A DNA stretch of 64,000 nucleotides from Psilocybe azurescens (Eukaryota; Basidiomycota; Agaricomycetes; Agaricales; Agrocybaceae). A program made the translations under genes and the position numbers. Positions 12,701 to 24,790 of this stretch are shown in pieces. The DNA is taken from the NCBI GenBank assembly GCA_023853785.1, contig JAJIRX010000718.1:115267-179266 (forward strand). The letters are read 5' to 3'. The notes beneath the pieces were generated by a model. It was not told the DNA's origin and did not search any database. It was given only the letters and a program-made list of their open reading frames with translations. The stretch's first letter is position 1. Each line of letters opens with the position of its first letter.

Positions 12701-13985
12701 TTGGCGACGTCTGCGAGCGAGTTGGCGGATGTGATGTCTTCCCACTTTTTGGCTTGGACGTCCTCTTCGTCTGCATCTTCGTCTGCCGAGGTGGTGGGAG
12801 CAGCGGGGGCGGCACCGGGTGGACCTTGGTTTCGGAGCTGGACGATGCTTTCCTCCATGTCTTGTAGCAAGCGCCGGAGTTCTGCTTGTTTGGCAGGATC
12901 GGCTTCTCGTTCTTCGCGCTCTTTTACATCGCGCATGAGATTCAGGACGGCCTGCACCGTCTCTTCCTGTCGGTCCTCTGCTGCCTCTTTCGCTTTGCGG
13001 TGTTTCATCCATGCTGGGCGTTGATGGGCCGAGATGCCGTGCACGGCGATGTGTAGAGACATGGTGTCGACAAAGCGAGTCGCGGTTCCTGTTGCATCGT
13101 ACTCCTCTAATATTCTGATACGGTCGTAGGAGACATTGTGCCCGACGAGTACTTTTGACGCCGTTGGTTCGCCCACCGGGATGAGTTGTTGAGGATCTTC
13201 GGTCTCTCCGAGCAGCCAGGGGGATATCCACGCATACCACGCATTGGGGGAAGCCGCGCATGCCATGATAGCGTATGGATGGTAGTTGGGCATGGTCTCT
13301 ACGTCAAAGGTAAGCAGCTCTTCGGGTTTGCCGTTATGTATAGGCGCCTCGACGTGTTCGCTGTAGCTCGATCCGTCTGGTAGGTAGTGGTATTTTGTCC
13401 AGCCACTTTGGACATGCCAGTGATCTGGTTTGGGAGGGAGCTTTTGGGACGCGAAGGATTTAGCTAGGGAGAGCCAAGGTTCGGCGACGTGGGCCCCGAT
13501 ACGGTGAAAATGCTCTGAGATATTGGTGCCTTGGAGGGGGAGCTTGAAGCTGATATCGGGGAGGACTGAAGTTTGGGTAGGATCCAGCCCGTGCATCGCG
13601 AGATGCTCCCGAGATATTTGGATGTTCTCCTTCGGAGGGGCAGGGAAGGTCACATTTTTGAAGACTTGGCTGTGAAGATTGTGCGAGAGGAGTTGGACTC
13701 CTACTTCGTTGCGTTTTACTGCGTGATAGTGGTTGGCGACAATGCTCGAGTCGGGTGATGATAAACTTTGTGCTTACTATTTCGCTCTCTTATGATGTCT
13801 TCGTCTATACGCTGTGAATTTTGTGAGCTTTTGATCTGGTTTGTGGATGGGCTCTTCTCCGTGGTAGATGGGTTGTGAGGTAATAATTTTTGAGCGAGGT
13901 TAGCGGAACATGGTGCAGGAGAAAGATGGAAATGGCGACGAAAGCTGAGGTTAGACCGTAGAATTGTGGGGAGATACTTGAGCAT
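9778..13985 (-). CDS. MIP1: Mitochondrial DNA polymerase gamma catalytic subunit
   Basis: This family-A polymerase replicates mitochondrial DNA. The N-terminus ([19 protein letters not shown]) is rich in Arg/Ser, as expected of a matrix presequence. The exonuclease part shows [10 protein letters not shown] near 13290 and [12 protein letters not shown] near 13120. Polymerase motifs include [12 protein letters not shown] near 10970, [12 protein letters not shown] near 10780, and [12 protein letters not shown] near 10340 (the motif C HDE). Conserved [11 protein letters not shown] lies near 10000. Reading requires about six single-base corrections: 12483-12486 (one short), TTT 12024-12026 (one extra), about 11872, 11519-11522 (one short), GGG 11156-11158 (one extra) and TTTT 9952-9955 (one extra, after which [11 protein letters not shown] continues to the stop at 9778). 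Without the last correction the frame stops at 9899. The density of breaks is the highest in the window. I favour base-calling errors over a pseudogene because the residues around every break stay conserved. Confidence 0.9.
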
Positions 13986-14583
13986 CCCGACTAATATTTA
14001 CATAGGGTGGGTTCTAGAGATGGCCAGGAGTCATTGATACATGTAGTGAAAGTGCTTGTCAGTGTTACACAAAATATGCAAGAGTCACAGTCCATATGTC
14101 CGTGACCCGACGTGCGCGATGAAGCCAAGGTTGCTCAAATCAGCGTTTTATATAGATATTACCAGCTGAGACATTGATAATGGGAAGTAAAGAGGATTTG
14201 ATCACCGTCGTGTATTCTTGCACCTATCCCATCAAGTTCCAAGCTGCATTCAATCACACAGCACCGACGAACCACGGAACATCCACCTCGGAAATTTCAG
14301 TTGAATCCCTTCAGGACGGTCCCTCTTTGCTGGGGATGCCGCACCGACCTTGACCGGAAGTCCGCACTGCCGCCTCATCACCCGACTCATGTCGGGACTC
14401 TTCCTTGACAGTAGAGGTCGCAAAGCCGGAAATCTTTCAAGGTGTCAATAGAGTACTAAAGGTGTTGCAAGGAGGCACTGGGCGACTGACTCTGACTCTG
14501 AGATCGTGATCATGAGAAATAGCACAGCCACCACCCGGTCAGAAATTGTGACACTCGGTTGAGCGACACTTCTCTATTCCAAG
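13986..14583. promoter_or_regulatory. Divergent intergenic region between Pol gamma and Dot1
   Basis: The 598 bp between two outward-facing start codons hold no plausible reading frame. They contain a CT/CA-rich stretch near 14215-14290 and CACCACC near 14531, just upstream of Dot1. No specific factor site can be named. Confidence 0.4.
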
Positions 14584-16895
14584 ATGATCTCCTCGTCTCC
14601 CGCTAGGTCCTCTACTGACATTAGTTTCTTTTCTCCTTCAAAGATATCACAGTCGGTCGCGTCCACCGCCCCTTCCGTCGTCGTAACCACGCGACTTACA
14701 CGTAGGCCCGCCGTCCCCCACGCAGCAGCAGCGCCACCTCTACTCAATCACTTCCACGATCCTCTTCCCCCGTGTCTTCAGTACAATCATCCTCTTTGTC
14801 CACCTCTCCGAGTCCACAAAAGAAGCGCAAGTCTTTACCTGCTTCTGGACCGGCTGCAGGTCCCTCTGATCTCCCTCGTGCCGTTAAAAGGCTGCGAACG
14901 GCGTCTACCAACAAACAAAAGCCAAAGAAGAGCAGAGCTGCCTCGTCTTCTCAGTCGTCTTCGCGCGCCACTAGTCGCCATGAGACGGCACCGCCATCTC
15001 CAGAGCCACTCTATTGCAGTAGTCGGTCCCGCTCGACCTCTCTCTTCCCTCCGACCATGGAAATCCCAAATCCTGTGCGAGAAAGACGCTGGTGTACCGA
15101 CGAGAACGGTGATCCAGGCGCAAGTCATCTAAGCTCCGAAGCAGTCGTTAAAAGACTTATGAAATCCTATAAATCTTGTATGTCTTGTTTTATTTTACCT
15201 TTTTCCATTTGAGACTGTCCTAATATTGCTGTGCAGATTTCAAGAACCCAAACGATCCTACAGACAAGTCCTTTGAACCACATCCGACTGATTATCCAGT
15301 CGTTGAATTGGAATACCCTAATTCCTTTGCTGTAGAAAGGTATGTAAATGTTTGTTTTCATTATTTTTGTTGCGGCATATAGCCGTGGTTTTGGGTTATG
15401 TTTCAGTAGTGGGATGTGCCACAAATCTCAGAATACAGGAACATGATCACATTGTCATTCATTCTCCAATTATCTTTTGCGCATTGCTCATTCTTCATAC
15501 TAGATTCATATTACTCGCGCCGAAAGACAAGGACCACTATAATCCAATTATGGATCTCGAGAGGTCGTTGTATACGATGGTAGAATGTGCGTACATGTCC
15601 CAACAGTTCTTGGCAAACATCTAATATTCATCCTCTAGGCTACGTTCCTAAAGAACACCAGGCCACATTTGGCCCTATACCTACTGACACCTTGTCAGAA
15701 GCGATCTCTCCTCCGCCTTCTCCGTCTCCGTCCCCTTCACCCCCCTCGTTCGAATGCAAGCTCATCTTCTACATCCAGTCTCAGCTCCCTATCCACATCA
15801 AGCTCGTCACTAACATCACTTTCCTCTACCACATCTTCTATAGTCGACCGACTGCCCCTTCTCCGTGCTGTGCAACGAGCCATCCATCTACAGGACGGAC
15901 CGCTATTTCTCATGGCTATGAAGCGTGTGAACGCGGCACTGCACGCGCTAAAGTATCCAGAGCTCGATACCGATCCCTACGCGCCGTCTCCGCGCAACTG
16001 CATGATGTCCACAGTGGAGACATGGACGACGAACGGCCTGCCGGATAAAGTGCTCATGCGCATCATCGAGGAGAACTACCAGCGGACGGTGGGCCCGAAC
16101 GTGCCGAGTCTGAAGCACTACGAGGCGTTCTCGAGCACGGTGTATGGCGAACTGATGCCCTCGCTTGCGCAGGAGATGATCACGGTTACGGAGCTCAAGG
16201 AGGATACTCTATTTTTAGATTTGGGGAGCGGGGTCGCGAATGTGGTTGTGCAGGCGAGCTTACAGACGGGGTGCAGGAGTTATGGGATTGAGCTGATGCC
16301 GCACCCTGCGAGGGTCGCGAGGGATGTGGTGGAACAGATCAAAATTCGGTGTCGGATGTGGGGGGTGGTCATTGGGGAGATGGAGCTGGAGGAAGGGAAT
16401 ATGTTGGAGAGTAGGAGAGTGGATGAGCTTATTTCTAAAGCGGATGTCGTTCTGGTGGATAATAAGGTTTTCGAAACGAGTTGTGCGTTTTTTCTTTCTT
16501 TGTTTTTGGGGTTTGAAATAGGCTGATGGTATATTACAGTAAATGAGGCCTTGCGTCCTAAATTTCTGGATCTTAAGGAAGGTGCAACGGTGATTTCATT
16601 GGCGCCTTTTGTCAGCTCGATTAATGCTCGTCTGACTAAACGTAACGTACGTATATCTATTGATTTTTGAATTTTGCTTTTGCTGATTGCGGCGGCGGCG
16701 TGTTAGGTTGACGATATCAGCGCTATATTTGACGTCAAAGAAAGGCCATACCATTCAGGCAGTGTATCTTGGGGCAACAACGGAGGGACATACTATCTTC
16801 ACAAAGTAGATCGAGAAGGCTACTCCAAAATCAAGGAGCGGTTCGAAACCTTGCACGGCAGCAAACCTGCTCGTAGCTCGCGCTCACGTAGATGA
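14584..16895 (+). CDS. DOT1: Dot1 histone H3 lysine-79 methyltransferase
   Basis: Dot1 methylates H3K79 in chromatin, with roles in silencing and checkpoint signalling. The Ser/Pro/Lys-rich N-terminus (PKKSRAASSSQSSSR) is typical of the DNA-binding tail. The catalytic domain runs from about 15480: DHYNPIMDLERSLYT, then VPSLKHYEAFSSTVYGEL, SAM-binding motif I DLGSGVANVVVQ (about 16217), YGIELMPHPA, ADVVLVDNKVFE, and after an intron LNEALRPKFLDLKEGA, ending with SVSWGNNGGTYYLHKVDR. The final glycine of the usual DLGSGVGN is alanine here (GCG). Frame breaks lie near 14707-14719 (a C short) and in CCCCCC 15740-15745 (one extra). The stop is TGA 16893-16895. It is tail-to-tail with Yju2. Confidence 0.93.
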
Positions 16896-17041
16896 GTTTC
16901 TTTTTATATCGGATTTTATTTTGGTTCTTTTCCCTACCTTTGTAGAGCGATGGATGCTGCAGACAATAGTGTATACAAGACAAGACGAGACCAATTAATA
17001 TCCCCACACCACCTTTCAGTATTTATGTATAACACGATACA

Positions 17042-18172
17042 CTAAATCTCTCCTGTTCCCCGTATAATGTACATACCCCCTTTCGAGTCCTTAATTAACG
17101 ACGAGCCAATTGGTGAAGAGGCAATAATTACATACGAATGGGGTGTTCGTTTCGAGTCTATTAAGAGGAAGCTCCAAGTGACGCGAGGTTTGGTGCTTTT
17201 CTTCAACACTTTGATGCCCAACGAGTTTTTCCCTTCTGGTTTCCGCTTTTTGGCGGGTTGTAATGTTGCTGTCGATGCAATGAGAGAGCGGGCTGAACTG
17301 GACAGGAGGGTGTGCGCGGGAGGCTCGTAATCGTCGGCTTTCCGCTTCACCGTGACTGTCGGTCGAGCCAGAGGCAGGCACCTTTGAGAAGACTTCCTCT
17401 ACCAGCTTCTCATCCTCTTCTTCTAGGCGTTTTCGCTCCGCGTCTTCCTCATTCTCCACTTCCTCCAGCGCCAGCCGTGAGAGCAGGTCGTCGGACTGTC
17501 CTACGCGCTCGTTCCTGGCGTTTCGTGCGCGGATGTCCTGCAGTGCGTCGAGGATGTCCATTTCGCGTTTGGAGTCGACGGTTTTGTTCTCGAGGACTTT
17601 CATGGGGTTGTTTTCCTCCTCTTCGAGCTTGGCTATTCGGTCTTCTTCCTCGGCTTTCTCGTCTCGCCATGGTTCGAAATTGCGAGAGGCGCCGTGCTCG
17701 GCGGTGTAGTCGGTGTTTCTGGGGTCGGTTTTGAATGTGATTTCTGCAGAGCATAGTGTACTAGGCGCAGTGTGTAAGAAATATGGGTTACGGGAAGAAG
17801 TGGGAGGGTGTAGGGAGGCTCACCATTTGATGTAAAATCGGAATATTTTGATGCCCAAGTAGTCTTCGCCCTCTACGGTTTCCTTTCGCGCGTTGAACTT
17901 CTTGCCTTTGTAAATGTATTCGCCGCAGGTGTTACATCGCCTGTTGTATGCGTTGAGTATATTTGATAAAGTTGAGCTTTGAAATGACGCACATTGAGAA
18001 TGGGGCCATGAGACGGACGACCTGCTGCGAATTCTTGGGGTGCTTTCTCCGCGATATGAGCTCCGGATCGAAATCCGGAGGGAAGTATTTGTTGAGTACT
18101 GTGGGACATGTAGTTAGCAGTGTTTTGAGGCCGATAATAAGAGGGCGGCGACAAACCTTTACGTTCAGACAT
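17042..18172 (-). CDS. YJU2: Yju2/CWC16 (CCDC94) splicing factor
   Basis: Yju2 joins the spliceosome with the Prp19 complex and promotes the first catalytic step. MSERK splices to [19 protein letters not shown], then [37 protein letters not shown] (two CxxC pairs of the family's zinc site), [21 protein letters not shown] and an acidic coiled-coil ([22 protein letters not shown]). Three introns at the 5' end match family joins. A frame change near 17345 is needed to move from [11 protein letters not shown] into the Lys-rich tail ([10 protein letters not shown] and [10 protein letters not shown]) that ends at 17042. Without it the protein ends at 17091 in unrelated sequence. Confidence 0.92.
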
Positions 18173-18515
18173 AGCGGATACGAGTCAAGAGAGGATTGAT
18201 GGGGCATGGCTCAAAGTGGCAGTAATTAGTGGGCTTTGTTTAGGTAATCAAATGAACAGAATGAACACGGCTAATCAGTCTCACTCTTTCTCTTTTCTTT
18301 ACTTTCACTCTGTTGCTCTCTCCTCATATCTTTTCTTCTCTCCGCGATACACCTCCTCCAAATATCTCTCAAAGCTTCATTCATTCGCGATACACTCTCA
18401 CATCTCTCTTGTTCTTACCCCCAAGTTTGCTTACCCCTTGGGAAATACGAACCACTCGAACCCTAAATATCAATATCCAACCTTCACAACAATCTCTCTA
18501 TCCAGATAACTGGTC
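18173..18515. promoter_or_regulatory. CT-rich divergent promoter of Yju2 and the PHD protein
   Basis: The 343 bp lie between two outward-facing start codons. The strand leading to the PHD gene is strongly pyrimidine-rich from 18278 to 18510 (TCTC, CTCC and TTCTCTC runs), a common feature of core promoters in filamentous fungi. There is no coding signal. Confidence 0.5.
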
Positions 18516-21500
18516 ATGATGCCCACAATTAATGAAAACACAACTCCGACCCCGTAAGTGTCTGCATCTCTTACTACCCTGTCGAGTGCCGCCTGAGCGA
18601 AAAAAAAAACCCCAAAGTAGCGACGACCATTCCGAAGGCCTCCTTCCAGCCTTCTCCGCGAAACAATACTCCCATCTACCTACCCCTCAAAGGTGCTTCA
18701 GTTCCTCGTGAGATGCGCATGAACTGACTGACTCTCTGTCTGTAGTCCCAATAACGATGCTCGTTACGGATATGACCGGCCATATTCCCCAGAATCACCT
18801 ATCACTAAATGGGTGTGTGCTACCGTGCCTTATCTGCATGTTTTGTTCTCATTATCGATGCAGGATGAACTCTGCGTCTTCGTCCAGCTTTCAGAACAGA
18901 CGACAAGTGAATAGGCCCTTGTGCGTTTTGCGCTTCATGAATGTTGCTTGAGGCTTGTTCTTAACATCTAACATTTATAACAGAACGAACGAAGAGGGCC
19001 TAGTGCGCGCTCAGACCAACTTGCAGCAATGCGTTACCCCGGAATCTAGGTAATCTCACTTATTGGGTCGATGTTGAATACATTTCTCATTTTCTATGTC
19101 TTTCTAGTCCACATTTCTCACATATATCCCCTGCTGAACATAGCAATTCTACTACACCGCGATACTTGTGGGTTGGGCTATATACTCGTTTATACCCTGT
19201 ACTGACTTTTAGGTGTAGTTTACCACCCTCCTCCAACGATTTTACCACCCCAAAGCAGAATTCGTGGGTTGTTTCCCTGGATGCTATCTTTACACTCCAT
19301 TAACATTCGAAATAGGTCAAAGGACGGAAACTCTCGAAAGTCTAACTCCTCTAACTCTAATACACAAATGGCCACTCCTTCCTCGCCCCCATGGAGCATC
19401 CCAGCCATTCATCCGCCCTTTCCTCACCTTTCATGGCCAAATTGTCGATTGGAGAAAAGATCTCCAAAGGGCATGCGCCGCTACCTAATACCTCTCTGCC
19501 TTCACAGGTCGATGATGTATTCTCCCCGCTCGCTCTGCTACGCAGATGGCGACATCCACATCTTCCGTCCCTCTCATCCCACCCGTTACAGAAGTGGCAC
19601 CGAATCCTACGGTCAGCGCCGGTGGGGAGATGGAAAGAATCCGACAGTCGATGATGGCTGACCGATTGGCACATATCCAAGAAGCGGAAAAACACCGTCC
19701 CGAGTATCTCAAAAGGTCAAAGCGAACCTTGTCTGAGGCGGATCCCCTTTACCTTTTGGAAGATGAGAACACGTCTGAGCGTGTCTTACCTGTCGGCATC
19801 ATGGAGAGCCCGCATAAAGGACGTCGCCTGAAGCTGTTCCAAGAAACGTCGGAGGAAAGCTTTGAAGAAAGTTTAATGGCTGGTGGTTATGGTCGATATG
19901 TACGCGCCAGTGGCATTTTACTCTTATGAATGTTCGTTGCTTACTTTCAATTCATAGCGTACAGCCGATTGGGTTCGACAGCCACAGCCAATATCGCTTC
20001 CTCCATCCGCCGTTGCTGGATCTTCGACGTCCATCGTGTCTCTCTTGGAAGAAGCCGAAGAGGCTCCTCCCTCCGAGAAAGAGTTGAAGAAACGCAAGCG
20101 TCTGGCTGCTTTTCGGGTTGAACCTACCCAGAGTAACTCTAAACTGTGTACCATTGAGTTTGGAGGGCAAAGGTCGTGTGCTGATCGATAGACCCACCGA
20201 AGAACAGATCGCGCCTGGCAGTCCAGAACCGGCACCCAGCAAGAAGAAGGCGCCAAACCGAAGGAAGAAGAAAGTTAACGATGTAGTCGTGAACAAGAAA
20301 TCTTATGGTACCGATTTACAGAATCAGACGGACAAGCCGAATTGGCCAGATAGTGAATTTCCGTGGAGGCTCCGAACGGAAGAGCGTTTGGAAATGGCGA
20401 AGGCTGAGGAAGAGGAGCGGCTGCATTGGATTGAGAGGTTTCTTGACCGCGATTCGGACGACGAAGATGAGGCGGAGTCGGGCGACGCAGCACATGCGCC
20501 TGATCTTGATTATGAGCATTTGTCAGATATGCCACGTCCGGGACGGGGAAAGATGGTCCCTTTGATGGCGTATCCTCATCCTACTGGGAAGGACGACGTG
20601 ATTAGGCGGGCCACTTATCCCAGCGACCCGGCTGATGCTCGAGCTGCGCTTTTGGCCAAGAGAAGTGTACGCGCGCTTATGTACAGGCAACAAAGGCGGC
20701 AAAGAGAGCTGGACGACGAAGACGACGAAGAAGTTGTTTGCATCTGCAATGGTAAGGACGATGGCAGGGAACTTGTTCAGTGCGACGCTTGTCAGACCTG
20801 GTACCATTTACAGTGCATTGGTATCAGGAATATTGCGGAATTGGGCAAAGAGGAGGATCCTTGGTTCTGTCGCAGATGCGTCTCGAGAAGTCGATCACCT
20901 TCTACAGAACCCGAGGTGTCGACGGGTGAACCGACTTTTGTGCCGACCGATGAGGTGCCCATAGTTTTCGTCGGTCCTCGGATACGCCTTTTTCAGCCAG
21001 GTCCGCATGATTCGCCCAACTGGGCGGCGATGAAAACACCCAGGACTCCGCCGAGAGAGTATGGTGCGCATTCGGATTCTCATAATACATGGTTGGAGTC
21101 GTCTCGGCCTGGTCCTTCGACGCCTCAGTACTCTGCGACGTCGGTGAGAATCTATAGCAGCCCATATAACGGCTATATGAATTCTGACGATTCGCCGTTC
21201 GATCCGACGTCGACGCCTTCGAGGGGATCAAGTTCAATGCACCGTTTACGACGCCGAAGAACGTGTGGCCTGCTAGGGCCATTTTCCAGTCGCCTACTCG
21301 ACCACAAGGGACGCGTGGGTCTGGATACGCTGCCAACTATTCCAACTATAACAGAGCGGACGGCCCACACTCGATGTCCAATTCGACCAGAGAGGATTCT
21401 CATGGCGGGTCGCATCATCCCCACAACCAGGATTACTACGGACGGCCGAATCATTATGATGAGTCGCCTGTGAGGAGGGGTGATCTGTATAAGAATTCAG

Positions 21501-21668
21501 TGCCACGGCGGACCCTTCATTCACCCCCTGCAGCGGGAACGGCGAGGGTCGAGAGGCGGCGGTCCATATGTGGGCCCGAGTCCTGGTGTGGCTTCGTACC
21601 TTGAAGAATCGCCTGTTATGCGCTCCTTGGGATCTCGTTTGCAGAAGGAGCCACCGGCACATACATAA
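18516..21668 (+). CDS. PHD-finger protein, probable chromatin reader
   Basis: The clear domain is one PHD zinc finger at about 20739-20880: VCICNGKDDGRELVQCDAC, then WYHLQCIGI and WFCRRC, giving the Cys4-His-Cys3 ligand set. Such fingers read histone H3 tails. ATG ATG at 18516 opens a Thr/Pro-rich start (PTINENTTPTP), followed by several very short exons up to about 19050. Upstream of the finger is a charged, basic region (KKKAPNRRKKK near 20245) and an acidic stretch (RDSDDEDEAESGDAA). Downstream is a low-complexity Ser/Pro/Tyr tail. Frame breaks occur near 20150, in GGGG 21223-21226 (one short) and near 21550, so the protein continues to the stop at 21666-21668. I do not recognise the subfamily; set complexes containing a single PHD subunit (Cti6- or Cps40-like) are possible. 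Exon structure 5' of 19546 is uncertain. Confidence 0.75.
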
Positions 21669-22199
21669 ATATAACCATAAGTGCCCGGATCTCTTGTCGT
21701 GCTCCTTTGGATCGTGGTCTGTTTCTTTTGTTTGTTTGTCTTTTCATCTTGTGATTTGAAAACTTATATTCTTTCTTTGTCTTTCAGAAACTTGAAGCTA
21801 TACATATTGTACATAGTGTATTTATGACCGCGACAAGGCGTTTTTGTTATATTTTTGTTGGATGATATGTCATATACAGTTCAATTGCGTCGATGATCAC
21901 GACCACGACCATTTAACATATGGATGCATTTTCTGATTTGTTTTAAGTACTCTACGTAGTCAATTTGTTTTTAGTATTGTCCTTTGTGCTATACGTCAAT
22001 TCAATTGTTCTTTTTTTTACCGGGGATTCGGGGAACTTGATTTGTTATTTGGGAGTAGTGGTTTGTGGAATGCTGATAACTTTGTAGGTAGATGGAATGT
22101 CTCCCCAAGATTAACAAAAAGGTGCTTTTAGTCTTCAGAATCAAGATCGCAGATGGATTACAATTTACAACAGTAAAAACATGTAACTACATACAATAT
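21669..22199. other. Intergenic, T-rich
   Basis: This interval holds the presumed 3' UTR of the PHD gene (TTTCTTTTG, TTTGTTTGT) and T-runs near 22011. I see no gene or repeat in it. Confidence 0.5.
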
Positions 22200-24203
22200 G
22201 AATCCATCCAGTAATGCCTGGCACAACTACCAATTCATGTCCAGACAAAGAAGGTATGTCACCAACAAGTTCAACAGCACCAACCAATGCATGTTCCGGA
22301 TGAGAAGAAAAACATATTTGACTTTCAAGAGGTGGTTGCACTCTCTCCCCTGGCAATGCTGACCACAACCTAATTTACTGGCTCCCTAGTTCTTGCATCC
22401 CACAATCGGACTGTCCAACAAGCCATCTGAAGAAAAGGCAACAGACGCTTCTCATGGCCTCTGAGTGGTGCTAGCAAGAGTCGAGACATGTCATTCCATA
22501 CACAGATGGTTGCGTCATCCGAACCTGACACAATGCACTTGCCAACTAGCAAGAACGCAATAGATCTGACCCAGTCTTAATGTCTTTTGAGAAATAAATC
22601 CTTTATCTCTCCGTCTGTGTCCCACAACTGGAGGAGCCTGTTGTGAGACCCTGACACATGTGCTTGCCATCTGGTGAAAACATAATAGAGGGGACTGAAT
22701 CTCTATGTCCCCCAAGAAGGGTGTCACCAGGGCGCCTGTCGCAGCATCCCATAACTGCATAATCCTGTCTTCTAATTCTGACACAAATGTGTCTACCATC
22801 TGGTGAGAATGCAAAAAGTTGACCCAGTCTGCATGACCTTTGAGAGGCGGTTGTACCAGCTCCCTTGTCTCGGCAACCTACAACCAGATTGTCTTGTCAT
22901 CTGAACCCGATAGAATGCACTTGCCATCTGGAGAGAATGCAACAGACGTAACCCAATCTGCATGCTCTTGAAGAGGTGGTCGCACAAGCTCCCCAGCTTC
23001 AATATCCCACAACCGAATGGTCTTGTCTCGTGGCCATAAGGGATAATGTTTAGGTCAAAAATTTCGGCCGTATTATCTGCATTAAAACAAGCAGGACAGT
23101 TACAGTTTAAAACGCAATACCTAAGCCTTTTATATCTTCCCAAACACGATGTACGACCACCACTGCTGTGTCAGCCGCAGCATTGTTGCAGAACTCTTCT
23201 ATAAGGCTATCGAAGACGCTGTTGTAGTTCTTCACGCGCTCGTCAGTTTAAGAGAAAAAATTCTTGAGCAACCTCGTCTCTAGAACGAAAAAGAAGAGTT
23301 AGCTGACATCAATTCCTCAACGGAACAGCAAGTTTATAGGAAAATATTTGATACGGACCTTGGGAAGCAAAAGAGAGAACAGTCTATGCCGCTTGTACTT
23401 ACGGGTGGATCTAGGCATGACATTTATAGGAGTTGCCCCTACTGTATAAATATCATACCGTGACGATCTTGTCCACGAAGGAATTGAAATCAAACAGCTT
23501 TTCTAGGAACGAGGACATGGAATCAACGAGGTCGATCGGATTACCCGCCGTGCTGATGGCCGCTGCCCCACCCTCGACAGAAGCAGAGATGCCCCTCATT
23601 TCAGAAATGCCCATACTTGCATTATTGCGGGCAGTGTCCACGGTTGCAGGGTCTAGGACCTTGAGCTGGGCAATAGGTGTTTCCTGGTTTGAGGCGAGAG
23701 TAAGTTAAGTTGGAGGGGAACTCAAATTATGTCAAAGCAAACTTTGGGTGGGTTGGCTTGAAGTTCTGCAATCTGTCCTCCAATCATTTCCGAGTTAGAG
23801 GGACGCTTGAGAGTACGTGAATCGGCTATCAAGCATTATCGACTACAGATCCGGAACCCATCTCGATTGTATCAGCTGTTGACGGAATTTCATCCTGAGG
23901 AGCATTTACAACGATGGAAGGGGGCGAGGTCGAAAGCTGGATGATCCTTCCTTCAGACTGCGATTTTCTGGCGAGACGACGACGGGTTGATTTATTGATC
24001 CTCGAAGCCTTCTTTCTTGCGAACGGGCTTTCATTCTGTCCTGCCATCCGGGTTTCGATCGAGGTGTTGGTGTCTGAGAGCGCTGCAAGACCGACATGAA
24101 TACAGATGCAGGGCGACGGAATGTAAATATACCCTATGTTCGAACTCGGATTGTTCTGACGGGATACTGATTTGAGACTCTGAGTGATTCTTCCTCCCTC
24201 CAC
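22200..24203 (-). pseudogene. Decayed STAND (NACHT-WD40 type) NLR-like gene lacking its NACHT module
   Basis: Fungal STAND proteins are NLR-like sensors: an N-terminal domain, a NACHT NTPase and WD40 repeats. On the minus strand, residues like GISASVEGGAAAISTAGNP and SFLEKLFDFNSFVDKIV (23450-23640) resemble the helical segment before NACHT. Then KNYNSVFDSLIEEF and TAVVVVHRVWEDIKGL (about 23135-23240) match the segment that normally leads into NACHT. After AEIFDLNIIPYG (about 23035) the sequence passes straight into WD40 repeats (DKTIRLWDIEAGELV, WVTSVAFSPDGKCILSGS, DDKTIW) that run to about 22200 with a period near 129 nt. No Walker A or B is present. Several stops and frame changes interrupt the repeats. 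Weak basic N-terminal sequence (RKKASRINKSTRRRLARK) extends to 24203. The loss of NACHT is seen; the former function is inferred from family knowledge. Confidence 0.75.
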
Positions 24204-24790
24204 AAAAGAAATGAAGTAGATGTGGGGGACCAGTTCCGCTCATCGTGAGTTGTAAACTTGAAGGCTGTCAGTGTCTTCGAGCGTGGATGTCGATATCGAT
24301 GGTAGCAGTGTCCTTCGTTCTGCACCGTCGACATTTCCATCAAATGAAATCAGGAGACATGCCTTCACCGCATGCCCAAGAACAGTCTTTGGCATACTAG
24401 GTTGGCTCAGTCCGGCCGCTAGGCCGAGGAATCTAAATTCGCTGGTTCACGCTGCGTCTGGTTAGCCTATAGTTCATACATCTGCCTTTGTGTTGTGGAT
24501 AGGAGTAGATGCAATGAGAAGTGGTAGAGGTAGAAACAAAGGAAGGTGGCTGTGACCCAAAGTGATTACTGACCAGTCCACGCGCAAAGCTTTGACCTGA
24601 ACCATCGCCAGTCTCATTCCAGATTTTAGTAAACACAAAGACGCGACGTGCACTGACATAACTTGCTCTCATATTAATGAAGCTTTCGATTGCTTCGTGA
24701 CCGTCGACTTCAAAGCTGATTCGATTCCCACGATTTAAATTTGTTTCCTTTGAAAACCTCTTCAGGGGCAACCTGAGCGGCACTTGTCCG
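24204..24790. other. Interval between STAND pseudogene and Mei4-like gene
   Basis: These 587 bp should contain the promoter of the Mei4-like gene. A minus-strand frame of 116 codons ends upstream at 24783, but its residues match no family known to me and it abuts the start codon at 24791. I leave it unannotated. A remnant of the STAND gene's 5' end is also possible. Confidence 0.35.

Noticed and set aside
9778..13985. Pol gamma as a pseudogene or as a case of programmed frameshifting
   Set aside because: The breaks are many, of both signs, mostly in homopolymers and mirrored in neighbouring unrelated genes. All catalytic motifs remain, so base-calling error is simpler.
24433..24783. 116-codon minus-strand frame next to the Mei4-like start
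   Set aside because: It has no recognisable domain and lies where the Mei4-like promoter should be. It could be a worn STAND remnant, but support is too weak for annotation.
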